From: Pseudomonadota bacterium | Lineage (GTDB): Bacteria > Pseudomonadota > Alphaproteobacteria > Rhizobiales > Xanthobacteraceae | DNA length: 18,983 nt | Assembly (NCBI GenBank): GCA_023387555.1 | Contig: JAEWHY010000372.1 | Coordinates: 1-18,983 of the forward strand | Direction: 5' to 3' | Part shown: piece after piece, positions 14,877-18,983 of the stretch | How positions within the stretch are numbered: the stretch's first letter is position 1 | How the letters are laid out: the number at the start of each line of letters is the position of its first letter | Notes under the pieces: generated by a model | Database searches by the model: none | What the model saw: only the letters and a program-made list of their open reading frames with translations | What the model was told of the DNA's origin: nothing | Position numbers and translations under genes: made by a program

Positions 14877-15290
14877 CCTTCAGGAAATGGTCTGCTTTGG
14901 AACTCATGCAAGATGAGAACGGGTAAGGTATGTCTGGATTTCTCATCCTCGTGATCTTGGCTAAGGCGTCAACGGACTAACGACTGCAAGGCTAGAACTC
15001 ACTGCTGAACTTCGCGACACTGCGTATTCGTATCGGTGTCGCTGGGAAGCTCCCAGAACTCTAACGTCGACAAGAAATCGGTCCACCGCGTGGAGGCGCG
15101 CGGATGGTAGGGGGAGTCATGACGACGGGTCAGGCTATGAACAACGGCCGCCAATTCAGGTGGCATCGGATGCGCTACGTGGATCAGCGGCAACGCGATC
15201 AACGGCAGGGCATCATCCAGCAATATCACGGTGCAGCAGAACACTGCTGGCGTGCAGCGATGACAATCGGATCGCTCGGCGCCGCCTCTC

Positions 15291-15316
15291 CCCCGATCGA
15301 TGGGTAGCGATCGGGG
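15291..15316. repeat. 9-bp perfect inverted repeat upstream of dnaA
   Basis: CCCCGATCG (15291-15299) and CGATCGGGG (15308-15316) flank eight bases, about 157 bp before the dnaA start. No T-tract follows, so an operator or RNA structure is more likely than a terminator. Confidence 0.6.
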
Positions 15317-15472
15317 CTCGCGCATCGTTGCAGGAAGCGACCGGATTTCTTTCCGACTGTCCGAAAGATCCTTCGCTTCAATCCCGCAACACGTGAGCCG
15401 CGATCAAAGCGGGCCGCAATCGGCCCGGCATTTCACCATTGGTTTTTCGACATTCGGGAAGAGGCAACCGAA

Positions 15473-16915
15473 ATGACGAGTCTTGAGCAAGAGCGTTGGT
15501 CCCGGGTTAAGGGACGGCTCAAAGCAGAAGTTGGCGAAGATATTTTCTCGAGCTGGTTCGCGCGCATGGACCTCGAGGGACTCGAGAAAGATACGGCGCG
15601 CTTGTCGGTGCCGACGCGGTTCCTGAAGAGCTGGATACAATCGCATTATGGCGATCGTGTGCTGCGCTGCTGGCAGGCCGAAGAACGCGGCGTGCAGAGA
15701 ATCGAACTGACCGTACGGACTGCGGCCATCCGCGCACCGCTGGCGAAGCCGCGTGTGGACGAGCAGCCTGAGCCCGTGCGCGAATATCGCGTCGAGAAGG
15801 CCGACAGCATCGAGCCGCGGCTTCCCAGCGCGTCGGCGCTTCCGGTTTCGGCGGCACACGAGGCATCGGGTGGCTCGCCGCTCGATCCGCGGCTGACTTT
15901 CGATACCTTCGTAGTCGGACGCTCCAATACCCTCACGCATGCAGCGGCCAAGCAGGTGGCATCGGCGCGGCGTGGCGATCTCGTGATGTTCAATCCGCTC
16001 TACATCCACGCAGGCGTCGGCCTCGGGAAGACCCATCTGCTGCAGGCCATCACCTGGGCCGGCAATGCGAATGGCGACCGCAAGATCCTGTATCTCACGG
16101 CCGAGAAATTCATGTACGGCTTCGTGGCGGCGCTGAAGAGCCAGAACGCCATTGCGTTCAAGGAAGCGCTGCGCGGGATCGACGTGCTGGTCATCGACGA
16201 TCTGCAATTCCTGACCGGCAAGAACATGCAGGCGGAGTTCTGCCACACGCTCAATGCGCTGATCGACGCGGGACGCCAGGTCGTGATCGCAGCCGATCGG
16301 CCGCCGGCCGATCTCGAGACGCTGGACGATCGCGTCCGCTCCCGGCTCGCCGGCGGGCTGGTGGTCGAGATGGGGCCGCTCGGCGAAGAGCTGCGCTTCG
16401 AGATCCTGAAAAACCGGGTTCTCGCAGCACGCGCGCATCATCCGGGTTTCGACGTGCCGGACCCGGTCGTGTCCTACATCTCGAAATCGGTCACCCATAA
16501 CGGCCGCGACCTCGAAGGCGCGCTCAACCGCCTGCTGGCGCTGAGCAAGCTGACCGGCCAGCCGATGACCATGGAGGTCGCCGAGCGCGAGGTGCGGGAC
16601 CTGATCCGACCGCAGGAACCCAAGCGCGTCAAGATTGAGGACATCCAGCGCGTCGTGGCCCGGCAGTACAATGTCAGCCGCTCCGACCTGCTGTCGTCCC
16701 GCCGGACCGCCAACGTGGTGCGCCCCCGGCAGGTGGCAATGTACCTCGCAAAAACGCTGACCCTGCGGTCTTTGCCGGAGATCGGGCGCAGATTTGGCGG
16801 CCGCGACCACACCACCGTCCTGCACGCGGTGCGCAAGATCGAGAATCTGCTCGGCAACGACACCGCCTTGGCGGACGAGGTCGACGGCCTCAAGCGGCAG
16901 CTCCAGATGGAGTAG
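15473..16915 (+). CDS. dnaA: chromosomal replication initiator protein DnaA
   Basis: A 480-residue AAA+ ATPase that binds DnaA boxes, melts the origin and recruits the replicative helicase. Domain I (about 1-80) starts MTSLEQERWSRVKGRLKAEVGEDIFSSWFARM; domain II (about 85-138) is a short variable linker; domain III (about 140-375) has Walker A GVGLGKTHLL (181-190) and Walker B VLVIDDLQFL (238-247); domain IV (about 385-480) has the DNA-binding signature GGRDHTTVLHAVRKI (442-456). All key residues are intact. GGAAGAGG (15457-15464) lies eight bases before the ATG. A GANTC site overlaps the first codons (15478-15482), in line with the CcrM-dependent control known for Caulobacter dnaA. dnaN follows after 122 bp. 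Confidence 0.98.
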   Translation: MTSLEQERWSRVKGRLKAEVGEDIFSSWFARMDLEGLEKDTARLSVPTRFLKSWIQSHYGDRVLRCWQAEERGVQRIELTVRTAAIRAPLAKPRVDEQPEPVREYRVEKADSIEPRLPSASALPVSAAHEASGGSPLDPRLTFDTFVVGRSNTLTHAAAKQVASARRGDLVMFNPLYIHAGVGLGKTHLLQAITWAGNANGDRKILYLTAEKFMYGFVAALKSQNAIAFKEALRGIDVLVIDDLQFLTGKNMQAEFCHTLNALIDAGRQVVIAADRPPADLETLDDRVRSRLAGGLVVEMGPLGEELRFEILKNRVLAARAHHPGFDVPDPVVSYISKSVTHNGRDLEGALNRLLALSKLTGQPMTMEVAEREVRDLIRPQEPKRVKIEDIQRVVARQYNVSRSDLLSSRRTANVVRPRQVAMYLAKTLTLRSLPEIGRRFGGRDHTTVLHAVRKIENLLGNDTALADEVDGLKRQLQME

Positions 16916-16961
16916 AAGGGACTTGCCGAAAGCGCCCCGGCACGGCACTTTCGCGTCCCCT

Positions 16962-16990
16962 CCGGCCGGCCGGCGCATGCCGGCGGCCGG
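16962..16990. repeat. GC-rich hairpin between dnaA and dnaN
   Basis: The CCGG-rich arm at 16962-16974 pairs with 16979-16990 around a GCAT loop, 12 pairs with one bulged base. No T-tract follows, so it is unlikely to be a full terminator; it could partially stop or stabilise mRNA and so set the dnaA:dnaN ratio. Confidence 0.6.
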
Positions 16991-17037
16991 TCACCGTCAC
17001 GGCGGCGCCGTCCGCCCCGCGCCAGGGTTTTTGCGAG

Positions 17038-18159
17038 ATGAAGGTTACCGTCGAGCGTGCGCAATTGCTCAAGTCGCTCAGTCACGTGCATCGCGTGGTG
17101 GAACGGCGCAATACCATCCCGATCCTGGCCAACATCCTGCTCCGGGGCGACCGCGGCAAACTGGCGCTGAAGGCCACCGACCTCGACCTTGAGGTCAATG
17201 AGACGATTGCCGCCGAAGTATCCCCCGCCGGCTCGACCACAGTTCCCGCGCACATGCTCTACGACATCGTGCGCAAGCTTCCCGATGGCTCGCAGATCAT
17301 CCTCGAAGCCTCCGGCGAGCGCGGCGTCATGACGATCCGCGCCGGGCGCTCGCGCTTCACGCTGCAGACGCTGCCCGAGAGCGACTTCCCCGATCTCAAT
17401 GCCGGCGACATGACCCATCAATTCAGGCTGCAGGCTGCGGACCTGAAAACCATGATCGACAAGACGCAGTTCGCGATTTCGACGGAAGAGACGCGCTACT
17501 ACCTCAACGGTATTTTCCTGCACACGGCGACCAGCGCCAACAAAACCGAGACGTTGCGCGGGGTCGCGACCGACGGCCATCGTCTGGCGCAATTCGAAAT
17601 TCCGCTGCCGTCCGGGGCCAAGGGCATGCCGGGCGTGATCGTGCCGCGCAAGACCGTCGGCGAAGTGCAGCGGCTGATCGAAGATGCCGAGGCGGAAATC
17701 CAGATCGAATTGTCGACTTCGAAGATCCGGTTCACGATCGGCGACGTGGTGCTGACCTCGAAGCTGATCGACGGCACCTTCCCGGACTATGGCCCGGTGA
17801 TCCCTCTCGGCAATTCCAAGATCCTGCAGGTCGACAAGAACGAGTTCGAGCACGCCGTCGACCGTGTCTCCACGGTCTCGAGCGAGCGCGGGCGTGCGGT
17901 AAAACTCGCGCTGACCGGCGGCAAGCTGACCTTGTCGGTGAACAACCCGGATTCCGGCAGCGCCACCGAGGAACTGGAAGTCGAATACGAAGCCGATCCG
18001 ATCGATATCGGTTTCAACTCGCGCTACCTGCTCGACATCGCTTCGCAGATCGAGGGCGAGACCGCGGTGCTGAAGCTCGCCGATCCCGGCTCTCCGACCC
18101 TGATCCAGGACAAGGACGGCGGCCGGGCGCTTTATGTTCTGATGCCGATGCGGGTTTAG
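17038..18159 (+). CDS. dnaN: DNA polymerase III beta subunit (sliding clamp)
   Basis: A 373-residue protein forming the ring-shaped dimer that tethers DNA polymerase III and other repair polymerases to DNA. Recognisable segments are MKVTVERAQLLKSLSHVHRV (1-20), RRNTIPILANILL (23-35), the ATDGHRLAQFEIPLP segment (about 179-193), LIDGTFPDYGPVIP (about 243-256) and the ending GRALYVLMPMRV, which contributes to the partner-binding pocket. Length is normal for alphaproteobacteria. The ATG follows a GCGAG purine stretch; no strong Shine-Dalgarno is seen. It lies 122 bp after dnaA, probably partly co-transcribed with it, and 149 bp before recF. Confidence 0.98.
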   Translation: MKVTVERAQLLKSLSHVHRVVERRNTIPILANILLRGDRGKLALKATDLDLEVNETIAAEVSPAGSTTVPAHMLYDIVRKLPDGSQIILEASGERGVMTIRAGRSRFTLQTLPESDFPDLNAGDMTHQFRLQAADLKTMIDKTQFAISTEETRYYLNGIFLHTATSANKTETLRGVATDGHRLAQFEIPLPSGAKGMPGVIVPRKTVGEVQRLIEDAEAEIQIELSTSKIRFTIGDVVLTSKLIDGTFPDYGPVIPLGNSKILQVDKNEFEHAVDRVSTVSSERGRAVKLALTGGKLTLSVNNPDSGSATEELEVEYEADPIDIGFNSRYLLDIASQIEGETAVLKLADPGSPTLIQDKDGGRALYVLMPMRV

Positions 18160-18210
18160 CCCGAATTGTCATTTTGGGCCGCGTGCAAGTTGAGGCGCGC
18201 GCAAGCCCGC

Positions 18211-18300
18211 GAGCCCGGCATCCGTGACCCCGAGTCCGGGTTATGGTTCCGGGGTTCGCCGCCTTCGCTCCTTCGGAGCTTGCGTAGGCGCCCGGATGAC
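18211..18300. repeat. palindromic repeat-like element between dnaN and recF
   Basis: An outer inverted pair CATCCG (18219-18224) / CGGATG (18293-18298) encloses two stem-loops: ACCCCG (18227-18232) with CGGGGT (18250-18255), and GCTCC (18267-18271) with GGAGC (18275-18279). The look (GGTTCCGGGGTTCGCC ... CCGGATGAC) resembles the dispersed palindromic repeats that are common between genes in Bradyrhizobium-like genomes. Only one copy is in this window, so repetition cannot be shown here. Confidence 0.55.
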
Positions 18301-18308
18301 GCAGAAAA

Positions 18309-18983
18309 ATGACACCCGCCCGCATCCTCCGTCTCAGCTTGGCGAATTTCCGCAGCTATCGCGCGGCGGCGCTTTCCGTCGGCGAGCGCCCGGTGGTGCT
18401 CGTCGGCCCGAATGGCGCCGGCAAGACCAATGTCCTGGAAGCGATCTCGTTTCTGGCGCCGGGCCGCGGCCTTCGGCGCGCCACGCTTGATGACGTCGCC
18501 TTCAGCGAAGGCAACGGCTCCTGGGCGGTGTCTGCGGAGGTCGAGGGCACCCTTGGACTAGCGACGCTCGGCACCGGCATCGAGGCTCCGCGCGGCGGGG
18601 ACCAGCCTTCGGCGCGGCTGTACCGGATCGATCGCGAGCCGGCGGGCTCGGCCGCCGACTTTGCCGAACATCTGCGGGTGATCTGGCTGACGCCGGCCAT
18701 GGACGGCCTGTTTACCGGCCCTGCGGCGGAGCGGCGGCGGTTTCTCGACCGGCTGGTGCTCGCGGTCGATGCGTCTCATTCGAGCCGGGTATCGGCGCTG
18801 GAGCGGTCGCTGCGATCGCGCAACCGTCTGCTCGAAGACGCGAGGGCGGATCCGCACTGGCTCGACGCCATCGAACACGAGACGGCGGAGCTTGCCGTCG
18901 CGGTCGCGGCCCTGCGGGCCGAGACCGTCGGACGGCTGCAGACCGCCCTCTCGGCAAGCCAGGGCGCGGCGACCGCCTTTCCC
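18309..18983 (+). CDS. recF: DNA replication and repair protein RecF, 5' part
   Basis: The first 225 codons of recF; the frame is open to the right edge. RecF is an SMC/ABC-like ATPase that, with RecO and RecR, loads RecA at single-strand gaps in damaged DNA. The start MTPARILRLSLANFRSYRAA is typical, followed by Walker A GPNGAGKT (33-40) and NVLEAISFLAPGRGLR (41-56); the DRLVLAVDASHSSRV stretch around residues 145-159 is also characteristic. The signature motif and Walker B lie beyond the window. The ATG at 18309 follows an AGAAAA purine run rather than a strong ribosome site. It completes the conserved dnaA-dnaN-recF block; gyrB often comes next, but this cannot be seen. Confidence 0.96.
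   Translation, partial: MTPARILRLSLANFRSYRAAALSVGERPVVLVGPNGAGKTNVLEAISFLAPGRGLRRATLDDVAFSEGNGSWAVSAEVEGTLGLATLGTGIEAPRGGDQPSARLYRIDREPAGSAADFAEHLRVIWLTPAMDGLFTGPAAERRRFLDRLVLAVDASHSSRVSALERSLRSRNRLLEDARADPHWLDAIEHETAELAVAVAALRAETVGRLQTALSASQGAATAFP

Larger units (their letters stand above)
14447..15472. other. long noncoding region between rpsT and dnaA
   Basis: About 1 kb without a convincing gene. It holds an AT-richer stretch (about 14581-14720), four GANTC sites (14651, 14697, 14710, 14730) and perfect hairpins at 14803-14839, 14855-14876, 15042-15056, 15234-15249, 15291-15316 and 15411-15426. It must contain the dnaA promoter and may contain a small RNA or replication-control elements. 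I found no DnaA box close to TTATCCACA and no TTAA-N7-TTAA CtrA pair, so an origin is not supported by motif. Two short open frames (plus 15119-15307, minus 14999-15325) overlap each other; neither has convincing codon use. Confidence 0.6.

Noticed and set aside
14999..15325. A 108-codon minus-strand frame in the rpsT-dnaA gap
   Set aside because: No ribosome site, cysteine-rich start without a motif and only moderate third-position GC; kept as part of the noncoding-region entry.
15404..17853. Long minus-strand frames opposite dnaA and dnaN (524 and 459 codons)
   Set aside because: They are shadows of two fully intact conserved genes and show no recognisable domain.

Overview
The window reads as high-GC alphaproteobacterial chromosome. 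The rpsT - dnaA - dnaN - recF order, the protein sequences and the proline-rich envelope proteins point to the Bradyrhizobium / Rhodopseudomonas / Afipia group (Nitrobacteraceae); this is an inference from gene order and protein feel, not a database match. I see no tRNA, rRNA, CRISPR array, insertion sequence, integrase or prophage gene.

Layout. Positions 1-4718 are mostly cell-envelope and housekeeping genes: the 3' end of a DUF3108 gene, an HtrA-like protein that has lost its whole catalytic triad (minus strand), a nitroreductase, a secreted L,D-transpeptidase and a membrane-anchored proline/alanine-rich protein. Positions 4796-6597 hold a probable two-gene unit (luciferase-like flavin monooxygenase, then a dienelactone hydrolase family protein starting at TTG) closed by a strong terminator. 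Positions 6684-9701 hold small or stand-alone genes: a secreted unknown protein, a Wza-type export lipoprotein (minus), msrA (minus), a GlcG/HbpS-like secreted protein and a small two-helix membrane protein (minus). Positions 9895-13956 hold a malic enzyme fused to a phosphotransacetylase-like domain, an Arr-type rifampin ADP-ribosyltransferase (minus) and a DapA-superfamily aldolase/lyase. Positions 13984-18983 are the replication block: rpsT with a clear sigma70 promoter and terminator, about 1 kb without a convincing gene, dnaA, dnaN and the start of recF, which runs off the window.

No new multi-gene system is evident. The most interesting signals lie in noncoding DNA and in degenerate enzymes: three contiguous 20-bp direct repeats between msrA and the glcG-like gene; a terminator-shaped hairpin placed a few bases after the predicted rpsT transcription start; four GANTC (CcrM) sites within 84 bp plus several perfect hairpins in the rpsT-dnaA gap; a palindromic repeat-like element between dnaN and recF; the triad-less HtrA homologue; a DapA-like protein with Gln in place of the substrate-binding Arg; and a chromosomal arr gene.

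The genes largely work independently. The replication block supplies initiator (DnaA), sliding clamp (DnaN) and recombination mediator (RecF). MsrA repairs oxidised methionine, the L,D-transpeptidase acts on peptidoglycan, and the malic enzyme links the TCA cycle to pyruvate.
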